A stretch of 64,000 nucleotides of DNA, from positions 1 through 64,000 of the forward strand of contig CALWSR010000016.1 of the NCBI GenBank assembly GCA_944384265.1. The letters are read 5' to 3'. The notes below the pieces were generated by a model. That model did no database searches. It was not told the origin of the DNA and saw only the letters and a list, made by a program, of their open reading frames with translations. Shown piece by piece: positions 9,134-18,839 of the stretch. Position 1 is the first letter of the stretch. Each line of letters starts with the position of its first letter. Made by a program: the position numbers and the translations under genes. Source of the DNA: an uncultured Clostridia bacterium (lineage in GTDB: Bacteria > Bacillota > Clostridia > Lachnospirales > Anaerotignaceae).

Positions 9134-9800
9134 AAGCGTGGCAGAAAGGATATGGCAGAAGAGATTTTTATGCATACCATGGACAAATGGCTTTTGCACC
9201 GTTTCAATGGCATGAAGGGAATTGAAAAATGAACCGGCGGCAGCGGGTTTTCTCAAAAAGCAAATCAGGGGGCTGCAAGACATGGATTGTCTGCAAAGCA
9301 CCCTTGTTTGTTTGGCAGAAATTTCAAAAAAGAGATAGAAATTTTCATAATGCCATGCTGCAAACAGCTGTATTTTATAAAATGCCCATACAAAATAACA
9401 TTTTTACAGGAAGTGGAGAAGCTGTCAAAAAAATATGTTTACAGCAAAAGGAAAAAACTACCTTTTCATAAAGCAGGGAATAAGCACACTTTTTTGCAGC
9501 CATGTATGTAAAAAGCACACTGCTTTTTATATAGGACAATGAGAAAAAATATACCAAAAAGCATTGGCTTTATGCCGTTTTAATGGCTTTTAATTTATGC
9601 AATATGCAAAAAATAAAAAACAATGTGATATTTTACAAATTGTTCTCTTTATTTTTTTCAAGAACTGCCGATATTAAAAGATAGGGAAATACTGTGATTT
9701 TTTAAAAAAAGGCACAAAAAATATAAAATTTCCCAAAGCTCTTCAGCCGACAACAAAAAGACTCATGTCTTATTTTAAAGTGTGAAAGGAGAAAGCAGTT
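9134..9800. other. 667-bp non-coding gap between trpA and the SLH gene
   Basis: Short open frames here (for example 9229-9471) have no ribosome site and low-complexity products, so no gene is called. A hairpin with arms 9510-9517 and 9521-9528 (AAAAAGCA/TGCTTTTT) about 380 bp after trpA may end the operon. The last 140 bp before 9801 form an AT-rich leader with a small AAGAC/GTCTT hairpin near 9760. No promoter is certain. Confidence 0.55.
9510..9530 (+). terminator. Possible trp operon terminator
   Basis: AAAAAGCA and TGCTTTTT form a perfect 8-bp stem with a 3-nt loop and a following T-rich tail. It is AT-rich and distant from trpA, so only moderately convincing. Confidence 0.45.
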
Positions 9801-12800
9801 ATGAAAAAGAGAAAAGGCAGGCTTATGGCCGGACTTTTGTCCATGACAATGGTCTTCTCGGCAGTGTCGGTGCCTTTAGAGGCATGGGCAGTTACAGACA
9901 CCAGCGGACATTGGGCACAATCCAGCATCAATGACTGGATTAGCAGAGGGTATGTCAGCGGATATCCTGACGGTACATTTCGTCCTGACAATCCCATTAG
10001 CCGTGCCGAGTTTGTAACCATGGCAAATAAGGCATTTGGTTTTACCAGCAGTCAGGGTATTTCATTCAGCGATGTACAGCCCGGCTATTGGGGATATGGT
10101 GAAATACAAAAGGGTGTGGCAGCAGGCTACATTTCAGGGGATGCAAGCGGCACATTCCGCCCCGGCAGTGCTGTATCCAGACAAGAGGCGGCGGTGATGC
10201 TGGCAAGGCTGAGAGGATATGCCAGTGATGAGGCAGGTGCTTATAATTATACAGACAGATGGGCCATGGCAAGCTGGGCTGTGGGCTCCATTGGGGCTGT
10301 ATCCAGAGGCGGCATTATGAGCGGCTATCCAGACGGCACCTTTAAGCCCCAAAAGGCTATGACAAGGGCAGAGGCTGTTGCGGCCCTGCAAAAGGTGGCA
10401 AGCACCCCAAGCACCACAGTAAACAACAGCTCTTACAGTACTTCTCCAGTATATGTGACACCAAGCAGTACAACAGGCAGCAGTATTTCAAACAGCAATA
10501 CAACCAGCAGCAGTGCCACCAGAGTGTCAAGTGCTTTTGACGGAACAGTGCTGGATGCTGCCACACTGGAAAACAGAACGCTGACAAAGGATTTGCTCAT
10601 ACCAAGCAGTATGGGAAGGCAGACGATTACACTAAAAAATGTTCGCATGAAGGGTACATTGTATGTAGAAGGCGGCAGTGAAATTATTTTGGACAACTGC
10701 AACATTGGCACAGTGGTTATGGCAAAAACGGACGCAGTGCTGAAAAACAACGGCAATTCCGAGGTGGATGAGGTTCGTTTTGAAGAGGATGGCCGTATCA
10801 ATGGAAAGAGCTACATGAATGTTATCATTCGTGACAACAGTGTGTCGGAGGTTATCATTGATGCTTCCATAGATACATTGAAGCTGGATGCAGATGTGGA
10901 TTTGAAGCTGTATGCCAATGCAGATATTGACACATTTGAAGTGACAGACAGAGCCAACAATGCAAGAATCAGCATTGGAGAAGATGCGGAAGTAATGGAT
11001 ATGCAGATTTATGACAAGGTGCGTATTTCTGGAAAGGGTAAAATTGATACCATGACAGTATACGTTTCCGGTGTTAGGTCTGAAATTGAGCCAAGAAGGC
11101 TCATACAGCAGGACAATGCAGGAAAGCCAAACTTTAACTATACTTCTGATGATGACAATGATTATGATGATTTGATATTAAACGATGATGATGAAAACTT
11201 TGACGGCGGCGGTGACAGATACAATTCTGTGGAGATTGACGCAGAGGATGTGGATGTATCCAATTTGACAGCATATGACGATTTGACCATCACCAGCGCA
11301 GCACGCAACAGCACCATTCGTTTGGATAATGTAACAGTCAAAGGAAATGTGTATGTAGAAGGTGGCGGCGACAGCTCTGTCATATTGGAAGACTGCGATA
11401 TTGAAGGAAATATTTATTCCAGAAAGGACACAAGCAGAAGCAGCAACGAGGCTGTGGCAATCAAGCTGCGCAGCACACCTGTGGACGGCGACATTTACAT
11501 CAGTGGAGATACATTGCTGGAATCTGACCAAAAGCTGAACAAAATTACCATCAGCAAGGCACTTTCCAAAGCGGTGGAGATTGATGCCAGCGCAGAAAGC
11601 ATTGTGGTGGAAAAAAATAATGATGTCATACTCAAGGGCAGCCACACCATTGACAGCATGGAAGTGATTTCCGGATTAAACGATGTGACCATTACCATAA
11701 ACGGCGGCAAAGTGACCACACTGACAGCACGTTCCCCTATCACTCTCAATGGCAGCGGCAGTGTGGATAGCCTTTTGACAAACCAAACAAATAACATTGG
11801 CGAAAATATTACAGTGGGAAGCACCGGTACAGTAGAAGGCGGTGTCACAAATTATACCATTGCGGCAGCGGCCAGCGGCAGCGGTACCATTTCTCCAAGC
11901 GGCGCTTCCGTTGTGGCAAGCGGCACAGCAAAAACATTTACCATGACTGCCACAGGAGAAAATCACATTTCTTCTATTACAGTAGACGGCACAGCCATTG
12001 ACTTGGGCGGAAAATTGTACAGTGGATATACTTACACATTTTATAATGTGCAGGCAAACCATGAAATCATTGTATATTTCCAAGCAGGAGCAGGCACAGA
12101 CGGTACAGGAAGCTCCTCTATGGGAGATAGCGGCGGCACAGACCAGCCCAGCGACCCCAATGCAACAGAGTTTGTCATTACTGCAAGCGCAGGGGCAAAT
12201 GGAGGCATTGACCCTTCGGGAGAAGTGACAGTGGCAAAAGAGGGAGAGCAGAAATTTGTTATCACTCCCGCAGATACGGCAGAATACCACATTGATACAG
12301 TCAAAATTGACGGCGAAGAGTTGATTCGTGTCAATGAAAGAAATTATCAGCAATTTGAATACACATTTAAAAATGTGCAGGCACCTCACACCATTGAAGC
12401 CACATTTGCTTCGGGAGCAGGCGTAGGCACAGGCTCTATGGATTCTACCATGGAAAACACCAGCACAAGCACAGGTGAAGGCGGATATTACTACCATATC
12501 ACAGCAGACCTGCAATACAGCAATGGTGACAGGCTTTATGAAAAGGGCGGCATTTATTACTGCAAGGCAGGAGAAACAGTGCAGCTGAAAACAAACAGTG
12601 TTGACACAAACGACCCCAAATATGCAGATGGCAAGCTGAGCTTAAAATGGGCATTTGGCGGCACCACAACAGGCATACAGGCAAAAATATCAGAAACAGC
12701 CGCCGATGGCAGTGCCACATTGACCACAACAGCAGGAAACGGCTATGCAGTGATGCTGAATTTGGGACTGTATGACACAGAAAAGGGCAGCTTGATATCC

Positions 12801-15800
12801 GGCAGCGGAATCGACCCCATTGCATTACATATTGATGTGCCATTAAACAACAATAACGGTGGAACAGCCGCAGACGGACTGCGTCTGTCAACAAGCGACG
12901 GTACATCACTGTGGACAGGAGGCTATACATTTGATTTGGCTTCTCCAACCTATACCTACAATCCTACCAATGCTACCATTGCAACACAATCTAACGCCAA
13001 AGAGCAGATTCAATGGGATATCAAAGAAAATCATATTGACGGATTTGGCACCAGTGCAAATGATAAAATAGACATTGTAGAGAAATCTGTAAACAGCATT
13101 GTATCCAAAACATTGACTGTAACCCAATATGATGCAGACGGAAAGCAGATTACAACCCCTTCCGGCTATGTGATTGTGACAGCAACGGTGCCAAATGGCT
13201 TGGGAAATGGACAAAACTATGTAAAAGATTTTACAGTGGAATTTACAGGAGGAAGATTTATACCTGTAACAGAAATATTGCTTCCGGAACAGCCTAAGCC
13301 TTATATATTTACTGAAATAACAGGCATAGGAGAGTTGGATTTAAATACCATATTTAATGATTCACAGTTACCTTCGGCAGGAATATTTGTACTGCCCGGC
13401 AATGCCACCAAAAAGGATGTGGAATGGAAAATTATAGACCCTGCTGACACTAATGCAGCAAAGGACGAAACAGATTTGGCCGTTATGAAAGAGGATAAAA
13501 ACGGCAAAAAGACCATACTGCAAACAAAAGGCGTGCCGGGAACCATACAGCTGAAGGCCTATGTGGCAGGCGGCATAGCAGGAGGCACACAAGATTTTAC
13601 AACAAATGAAAGCTATGATGCACAGGTTACAGTTCATAAAGCGGCTGTGACAGTGGAGGCAGGCTCAACTGCCCAAGTTGGCACAAACACAGATGAAGGC
13701 AATACATTCACATTGTGGGCCACAGCAGAAGGAAACTCTCCTTATGTAGAAGTGACAAAATGGCAAAGAAGAGAATACGCAGATGGTCAGGATGCAGAGG
13801 CAAACTGGCAGGATGTTTCTGCCGGCATTACAGCACCTGCATGGAATGAGGATACTAAACAATGGGAAAGCACATATACTGTGCAGGCAAGTGATTTGGA
13901 CCCAGACAAATATAATAAAGGAAAGAAATGGGAATTTAGGGCAGTGGTGCCTCAGGATGGCTCGAATGTATTATATTCTGCCCCTGTTTTGGTAGAAATG
14001 AAGGGCATTACCTCTGTTGTAGCATTTCCAACAGACACAGCATCCAACGAACCGATACAAATAGTGCCTCAAGGTGATGGGGACAATACTTATATCATCA
14101 GTGGTGCTGACACAGTGAATTTGCCCACAGAAGCAGTAGCAACAAAGAAAGCTGTTAAAGCTGTTACCTGGAAGTGGAAAGCAGACCCCGGTGCTGATGT
14201 TGCAGAGCTGAGCGGCAATGTATTGACTGTGAAAGGAAAGGCCGATGGAGCATTTACACTGGTTGCTACGGTAGCCGGAGAGGTGGATACAGAATTTGAT
14301 GTGGAAACAGAGTTTGTAGCCATTGAAAGTGCAGCCATTTCGCTGCTGGATGATACAGGTCTTCCTGTTGCAGAGGATACTGTGCTGGAAAAAGATACTA
14401 CAATTAAATTGAAATTAGGGGATGTTTTGCCAAAAACAGCTTCCTATTATGGATATGATACAGCAGAACAGGAGCCTACATGGAGATATGACGTAAAAAG
14501 CAACGGAACAGGAAAAACATTATCCAATGCAGAAACCGGTTTTAAACCGGAGGATTTGGATGAATCTGAAACATTGTATTTCTGGGCGGTATTAAACAAT
14601 GGCACAAGTGATGGTACACCTTCCAAGAGCGATATTGCAGCCGTTTCCGTAAATGTTGGAGATAAAACAGTGCCGGTAACAGGAATTAAATTTGATACTG
14701 TTCTAAATGGAGGCCCATTGACTGTTTCAGGAGATGGAACAAGCGGTTATACAGCCACAGTGCAAGGCAGTGCAGACAATGATGTTACCATCAATTTGGC
14801 CAATGCCACAATCGACCCGGATAATGCCACAGCAAAGGGACCTATCAACTGGAGTGCAACTGTATCACCGGATGCAGCTATTGCCACATTCAGCGGTGGC
14901 CTTGTAACAATCAAACAAGGAAATAAAGCAGGTTCTATGACATTACAGGCTCAGGTGGCAGACGGATTGGGAAGCGGTGTGCCATATCAAACCAAATTGA
15001 CACTGACCATTGAGGCCGCTCCCGCTGCTACGGTTCCACCTGCATCTATTACAAACTCCATAGCACCTAGCAATGGTTCTGCCACAAACAGCATCAGCTC
15101 CTCTGCACCTGCACAGGACAGCACGCCTTCTGGGGGAACAGACGCTTTTGTGGCTGTAAATGATATTTCATTTTCAAATATCACCAATTTACAGGCACCC
15201 ATTGCACCGGCAACAGAATATGTAACTGTAAGCCAAAGCAGTGACAGCTTAGTATTGCATTTGGAAGATACTTTGGGACAGACAGGGGCAAAGGTTCTGC
15301 CGGAAAACGCTACAAACAATGAAATTGTATGGGCATTTAAAGAAGGTACACAAACAGTCAACGGCACAACAAGCAACATCATCACTGTGCCAAGCATTGC
15401 CACATTGGATACACAAAACAACACATTATCTATTTATCCAAATGTGTCAGGCACGCTGACACTGGTGGCCACTGTGGAAAATGGAAAAGCAGAAAGTGGA
15501 ACAGATACAGACTTTACAAAAGAACTGACCATTTCCATTTCTGCACCAACACAAAACAGTACATCCACTGCCACAAACCAAACCACACAAGGCGCCGCAG
15601 TACAGACCAGTACACCAAGCTATACAAACACAGGCGCAGGCCTGCCTATGATGCCAAGCGGTTCACAAAACAATGTCAACACAGGCGCAAACATGGTGCA
15701 GGCAACACAAAAACAGGTGGTTTCTGTGGGTACAACAGCTGTGGGAACCTCCAGCGTAAGCTCTGCCCAGCCAAAGGATGCAGATAAAAATGAAAACGGC

Positions 15801-16091
15801 TATGCGGCCCATGTGCCAAACAATACACCAAACACAGATATCAAAATAGAGGCTGTGGGACAGGGTAAAAAAGGCACAAACATCCCTCTGAGAGCCATTT
15901 CCAAAACAACAGGAAAAGAATATACAGATGTGGAATGGGCTGTGACAGACGATAACAACACAAATTCAAAAATTGTGGACGGAAATAAGCTGAGAGCGCA
16001 AAATTCCGGTGTGGTAACAGTGACTGTTACTGTTTATACACCTTCTGGTGAAAAATGGCTTCGTTCTATTAACGTAGTTATATCAAAATAA
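9801..16091 (+). CDS. Giant SLH-anchored cell-surface protein with Ig-like repeats
   Basis: The 2096-residue protein starts with a signal peptide (MKKRKGRLMAGLLSMTMVFS, likely cut after AWA near residue 30). Three SLH domains follow at about 32-75, 80-140 and 145-205, with signatures SGYPDGTFRPDNPISRAE, SGDASGTFRPGSAVSRQEA and SGYPDGTFKPQKAMTRAEA; these bind secondary cell-wall polymer. A Ser/Thr linker leads to two beta-solenoid-like blocks (about 245-430 and 490-700) separated by an Asp-rich stretch near 455-480. Two repeated modules near 715-800 and 810-890 share GSGTISPSG/NGGIDPSG and a YTFYNVQA/YTFKNVQA ending. Several Ig-like modules fill the rest, with a Thr/Asn-rich linker and a final Big_2-like domain. 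The ligand is unknown. AAAGGAG precedes ATG 9801 and a terminator follows. Confidence 0.92.
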   Translation: MKKRKGRLMAGLLSMTMVFSAVSVPLEAWAVTDTSGHWAQSSINDWISRGYVSGYPDGTFRPDNPISRAEFVTMANKAFGFTSSQGISFSDVQPGYWGYGEIQKGVAAGYISGDASGTFRPGSAVSRQEAAVMLARLRGYASDEAGAYNYTDRWAMASWAVGSIGAVSRGGIMSGYPDGTFKPQKAMTRAEAVAALQKVASTPSTTVNNSSYSTSPVYVTPSSTTGSSISNSNTTSSSATRVSSAFDGTVLDAATLENRTLTKDLLIPSSMGRQTITLKNVRMKGTLYVEGGSEIILDNCNIGTVVMAKTDAVLKNNGNSEVDEVRFEEDGRINGKSYMNVIIRDNSVSEVIIDASIDTLKLDADVDLKLYANADIDTFEVTDRANNARISIGEDAEVMDMQIYDKVRISGKGKIDTMTVYVSGVRSEIEPRRLIQQDNAGKPNFNYTSDDDNDYDDLILNDDDENFDGGGDRYNSVEIDAEDVDVSNLTAYDDLTITSAARNSTIRLDNVTVKGNVYVEGGGDSSVILEDCDIEGNIYSRKDTSRSSNEAVAIKLRSTPVDGDIYISGDTLLESDQKLNKITISKALSKAVEIDASAESIVVEKNNDVILKGSHTIDSMEVISGLNDVTITINGGKVTTLTARSPITLNGSGSVDSLLTNQTNNIGENITVGSTGTVEGGVTNYTIAAAASGSGTISPSGASVVASGTAKTFTMTATGENHISSITVDGTAIDLGGKLYSGYTYTFYNVQANHEIIVYFQAGAGTDGTGSSSMGDSGGTDQPSDPNATEFVITASAGANGGIDPSGEVTVAKEGEQKFVITPADTAEYHIDTVKIDGEELIRVNERNYQQFEYTFKNVQAPHTIEATFASGAGVGTGSMDSTMENTSTSTGEGGYYYHITADLQYSNGDRLYEKGGIYYCKAGETVQLKTNSVDTNDPKYADGKLSLKWAFGGTTTGIQAKISETAADGSATLTTTAGNGYAVMLNLGLYDTEKGSLISGSGIDPIALHIDVPLNNNNGGTAADGLRLSTSDGTSLWTGGYTFDLASPTYTYNPTNATIATQSNAKEQIQWDIKENHIDGFGTSANDKIDIVEKSVNSIVSKTLTVTQYDADGKQITTPSGYVIVTATVPNGLGNGQNYVKDFTVEFTGGRFIPVTEILLPEQPKPYIFTEITGIGELDLNTIFNDSQLPSAGIFVLPGNATKKDVEWKIIDPADTNAAKDETDLAVMKEDKNGKKTILQTKGVPGTIQLKAYVAGGIAGGTQDFTTNESYDAQVTVHKAAVTVEAGSTAQVGTNTDEGNTFTLWATAEGNSPYVEVTKWQRREYADGQDAEANWQDVSAGITAPAWNEDTKQWESTYTVQASDLDPDKYNKGKKWEFRAVVPQDGSNVLYSAPVLVEMKGITSVVAFPTDTASNEPIQIVPQGDGDNTYIISGADTVNLPTEAVATKKAVKAVTWKWKADPGADVAELSGNVLTVKGKADGAFTLVATVAGEVDTEFDVETEFVAIESAAISLLDDTGLPVAEDTVLEKDTTIKLKLGDVLPKTASYYGYDTAEQEPTWRYDVKSNGTGKTLSNAETGFKPEDLDESETLYFWAVLNNGTSDGTPSKSDIAAVSVNVGDKTVPVTGIKFDTVLNGGPLTVSGDGTSGYTATVQGSADNDVTINLANATIDPDNATAKGPINWSATVSPDAAIATFSGGLVTIKQGNKAGSMTLQAQVADGLGSGVPYQTKLTLTIEAAPAATVPPASITNSIAPSNGSATNSISSSAPAQDSTPSGGTDAFVAVNDISFSNITNLQAPIAPATEYVTVSQSSDSLVLHLEDTLGQTGAKVLPENATNNEIVWAFKEGTQTVNGTTSNIITVPSIATLDTQNNTLSIYPNVSGTLTLVATVENGKAESGTDTDFTKELTISISAPTQNSTSTATNQTTQGAAVQTSTPSYTNTGAGLPMMPSGSQNNVNTGANMVQATQKQVVSVGTTAVGTSSVSSAQPKDADKNENGYAAHVPNNTPNTDIKIEAVGQGKKGTNIPLRAISKTTGKEYTDVEWAVTDDNNTNSKIVDGNKLRAQNSGVVTVTVTVYTPSGEKWLRSINVVISK

Positions 16092-16097
16092 AAAATA

Positions 16098-16133
16098 CCC
16101 CCTTGCAGTGGTAGTGCTGTGAGGGGGATTTTT
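16098..16133 (+). terminator. Terminator after the SLH gene
   Basis: CCCCCTTGCAGTG pairs imperfectly with AGTGCTGTGAGGGGG (16098-16127), followed by a T5 run. It starts 7 bp after the stop codon. Confidence 0.85.
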
Positions 16134-16391
16134 GTATGCTGCAAAAAGAGATTTTATGCAAAAAACACTTTGGCCATATTTGCATTGCACAGCAAAAGAG
16201 AAAAAAAGAAGGATTTCTATTCAAAATAAATAAAATAAATCAAAAATTTCATTCTACTTTATAAAAAGTCAATGATAAAAGAAGCCGTAAAAAAATAAAA
16301 TATTGTTTTATATACCATTTTATATGGGAAATGGCCTTTTTTGGCAGTGGAATAAACAAAAAAAGTATTTTGGAATTTATGGATTTTATTC

Positions 16392-16420
16392 TTGCATAAT
16401 ATAAATAAAATATGTATAAT
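16392..16420 (+). promoter_or_regulatory. Promoter of the arg cluster, possible ARG box overlap
   Basis: TTGCAT (16392-16397), a 17-bp spacer and TATAAT (16415-16420) form a good SigA promoter. The region TTGCATAATATAAATAAA resembles the AT-rich ArgR/AhrC operator type, so arginine repression here is plausible but not proven. Confidence 0.75.
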
Positions 16421-16449
16421 TATAACATAAAAAATATGGAGGAATGAAT

Positions 16450-17493
16450 ATGATTCAAGCAGGTGTCATTGGTGCTACGGGATATGCGGGAAGTGAACTG
16501 GTGAGGCTTTTGCTGCAGCACCCCAATGTGGAGCTGAAAACAGTGACTTCTCAAAGATATATTGGAAAATATTTTTGTGATGTATATGAAAATTACAGAC
16601 AGATGAGTCCATTGATTTGTGAGGAGGAAGATATTGAGAAAATGGCAGAGCAGTGTGATGTGGTGTTTTTGGCACTGCCCCATGGTGTGGCCGCAAAAAA
16701 AGTGACAAAGGAAATATTACAAAAAACGGTGATTATAGATTTTGGAGCAGATTTTAGACTGCAAAATGTGCAGGACTATGAAAAATGGTATGGCTTAGAG
16801 CATGAAGGAAAGGATTTGCTGAAGGAAGCTGTTTACGGACTTTGTGAAATCAACAGAGAAAAAATTAAAACAGCCAGACTCATTGCCAATCCCGGCTGTT
16901 ATACCACTTGCAGCATACTTTCTTTGACACCTCTTTTGGCAGAGGGCTTGGCAGAAAACAACAGCCTGATTATTGATGCAAAATCAGGCGTGAGCGGCGC
17001 AGGCAGGGGGACTGTGACAGAAAGCTTATATTGTGAAGCAAATGAAAGCATAAAGGCCTACAAGGTGGCGGCCCACAGACATACGCCGGAAATAGAAGAA
17101 CAGCTTTCTTATGCTGCCAAAGAAAAGATTACACTTTCTTTTACACCCCATTTAACACCTATGAACAGGGGGATACTGGCAACCTGCTATGCCACTGCCA
17201 AGGCAGGTGTGACAGAAAAAAATGTACGGGATGCCTATGAAAAATGGTTTGGAGAGGAATATTTTATCAGAATGACAAAGAAAGGGGTTTTTCCTGAAAC
17301 AAGATGGGTAAAGGGTTCTAATTTTTTAGACATTGGATGGATGGTGGACCAAAGAACAAACAGAATCATTGTGATAGGCGCCATTGACAATTTGGTAAAA
17401 GGAGCCGCAGGGCAGGCGGTGCAGAACATGAACATTGTGTTTGGCTTGGCAGAAAACACAGGACTGTGCCAGCCGCCTATGTTTCCGGCATAA
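16450..17493 (+). CDS. argC: N-acetyl-gamma-glutamyl-phosphate reductase
   Basis: The 347-residue NADPH enzyme makes N-acetylglutamate semialdehyde. It has the GATGYAGSELVRLL Rossmann motif, the catalytic Cys in NPGCYTT near residue 145, and HRHTPEIEEQL. ATG 16444 also exists but lies one base from GGAGG (16438-16442); ATG 16450 has correct 7-nt spacing, so it was chosen. It is the first gene of argC-argJ-argJ-argB-argD, a linear-to-cyclic acetyl pathway set. Confidence 0.96.
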   Translation: MIQAGVIGATGYAGSELVRLLLQHPNVELKTVTSQRYIGKYFCDVYENYRQMSPLICEEEDIEKMAEQCDVVFLALPHGVAAKKVTKEILQKTVIIDFGADFRLQNVQDYEKWYGLEHEGKDLLKEAVYGLCEINREKIKTARLIANPGCYTTCSILSLTPLLAEGLAENNSLIIDAKSGVSGAGRGTVTESLYCEANESIKAYKVAAHRHTPEIEEQLSYAAKEKITLSFTPHLTPMNRGILATCYATAKAGVTEKNVRDAYEKWFGEEYFIRMTKKGVFPETRWVKGSNFLDIGWMVDQRTNRIIVIGAIDNLVKGAAGQAVQNMNIVFGLAENTGLCQPPMFPA

Positions 17494-17511
17494 TCAAAGG
17501 AGGTATGTCCA

Positions 17512-18738
17512 TTGCGTATCATAGAAGGTGGTATTACAGCACCCAAGGGGTTTTTGGCGGCTGGGGCCCACATTGGAATCAAAAAGGTGAAAAAAGACTT
17601 ATCCCTTTTATACAGCCAAACGCCTTGTAAGGCGGCAGGTATGTTTACACAAAACATCGTACGGGCGGCCCCTGTGGTGCGAAATGAAAAAATGATAAAG
17701 GCAGGTAATGACATAAAAGGCATTGTCACCATAAGCGGCAATGCCAATGCCTGCACAGGAAACCAAGGCATATTGGACAATGAAAAAATGGCAGAGATTT
17801 ATGCTCAAATGCTTCATGTGAAACAGCAGCAAATTTTGACAGCGGCAACAGGCATTATCGGAAAACAAATGCCTATGGAAATCATTGAAAAGGGTATACA
17901 AAACACTGCTCCCAACATCAGCCCCACAAGAGAAAGTGCAAAGGCTGCGGCAGAGGGGATTATCACAACAGATACTTTTTTAAAAGAGGTGGCAGTGGAA
18001 ATAGACATTGGAGAAAAAACTGTGACAATCGGTGCCATGGCAAAGGGCAGCGGCATGATTCATCCCAACATGGCAACGGTATTGGCTTTTTTGACAACAG
18101 ATGCAGTGATTGCGCAGCCATTGCTGCAAAAAGCATTGTCAGATGCAGTGGGTGTGACATATAACATGATTTCCGTAGACGGCTGTGTCAGCACAAATGA
18201 CATGGCATTGTTTTTGGCAAACGGTATGGCAGAAAATGAGCCTATTACAGAAGGGAGCCAAGAATATCAGCAGTTTTGTCAGGCAGTGCTTTATATCAAT
18301 AAAAGGCTGGCAATACAGGTAGTGCAGGATGGAGAGGGCGCCAGCAAGGTCATGTCTGCCGTTGTGACAGGGGCCAAAACAAAAGAAGACGCTCGGATAT
18401 TGTCAAAGGCAGTCATCAATGACAATTTGGTCAAAACAGCTTTGTATGGAGAGGACGCCAACTGGGGAAGGATTTTGGCGGCTATGGGCGGCTCGGGAGG
18501 ATTTTTTTCTCCTGAGGGCGTTGCCATTTCATTTGGCAATGAAATGGGCATGATACATTTGATGTCAGAAGGACAGCCTGTTTTGTTTGATGAAAACAAA
18601 GCATTGGAGATATTGGCACAAAGGGATGTTCTCATTCACATTGCATTGCAGGACGGTGTGGAGGAGGCCACAGCATGGGGCTGTGATTTGGGACACGAAT
18701 ACATCAGAATCAATGGAGAATATCGTATGAAAACATAA
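17512..18738 (+). CDS. argJ: Glutamate/ornithine acetyltransferase, first copy
   Basis: The 408-residue protein recycles acetyl groups between acetylornithine and glutamate, and the bifunctional forms also use acetyl-CoA. The self-cleavage site is intact: KGSGMIHPNMA followed by the nucleophile Thr near residue 185. The oxyanion pair TG is in TAATGIIGKQMP, and DGEGASK carries the conserved Glu. The start is TTG 17512, eight bases after AAAGGAGG (17496-17503); no in-frame ATG fits. It lies 18 bp after argC. A second full argJ follows, so either copy may be specialised. Confidence 0.93.
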   Translation: MRIIEGGITAPKGFLAAGAHIGIKKVKKDLSLLYSQTPCKAAGMFTQNIVRAAPVVRNEKMIKAGNDIKGIVTISGNANACTGNQGILDNEKMAEIYAQMLHVKQQQILTAATGIIGKQMPMEIIEKGIQNTAPNISPTRESAKAAAEGIITTDTFLKEVAVEIDIGEKTVTIGAMAKGSGMIHPNMATVLAFLTTDAVIAQPLLQKALSDAVGVTYNMISVDGCVSTNDMALFLANGMAENEPITEGSQEYQQFCQAVLYINKRLAIQVVQDGEGASKVMSAVVTGAKTKEDARILSKAVINDNLVKTALYGEDANWGRILAAMGGSGGFFSPEGVAISFGNEMGMIHLMSEGQPVLFDENKALEILAQRDVLIHIALQDGVEEATAWGCDLGHEYIRINGEYRMKT

Positions 18739-18839
18739 TTTATGCAAAATGCTTTGTGGATATGGAGATTTTGTACAGATTGTCTGTTTTTCATTAGACA
18801 AATCAAAGGCAATACAACGGAAAATGGGAGGAAAGCAGT

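Noticed and set aside
9229-9471. 80-codon open frame between trpA and the SLH gene
   Set aside because: No ribosome site and a low-complexity basic product; overlapping frames are equally open.
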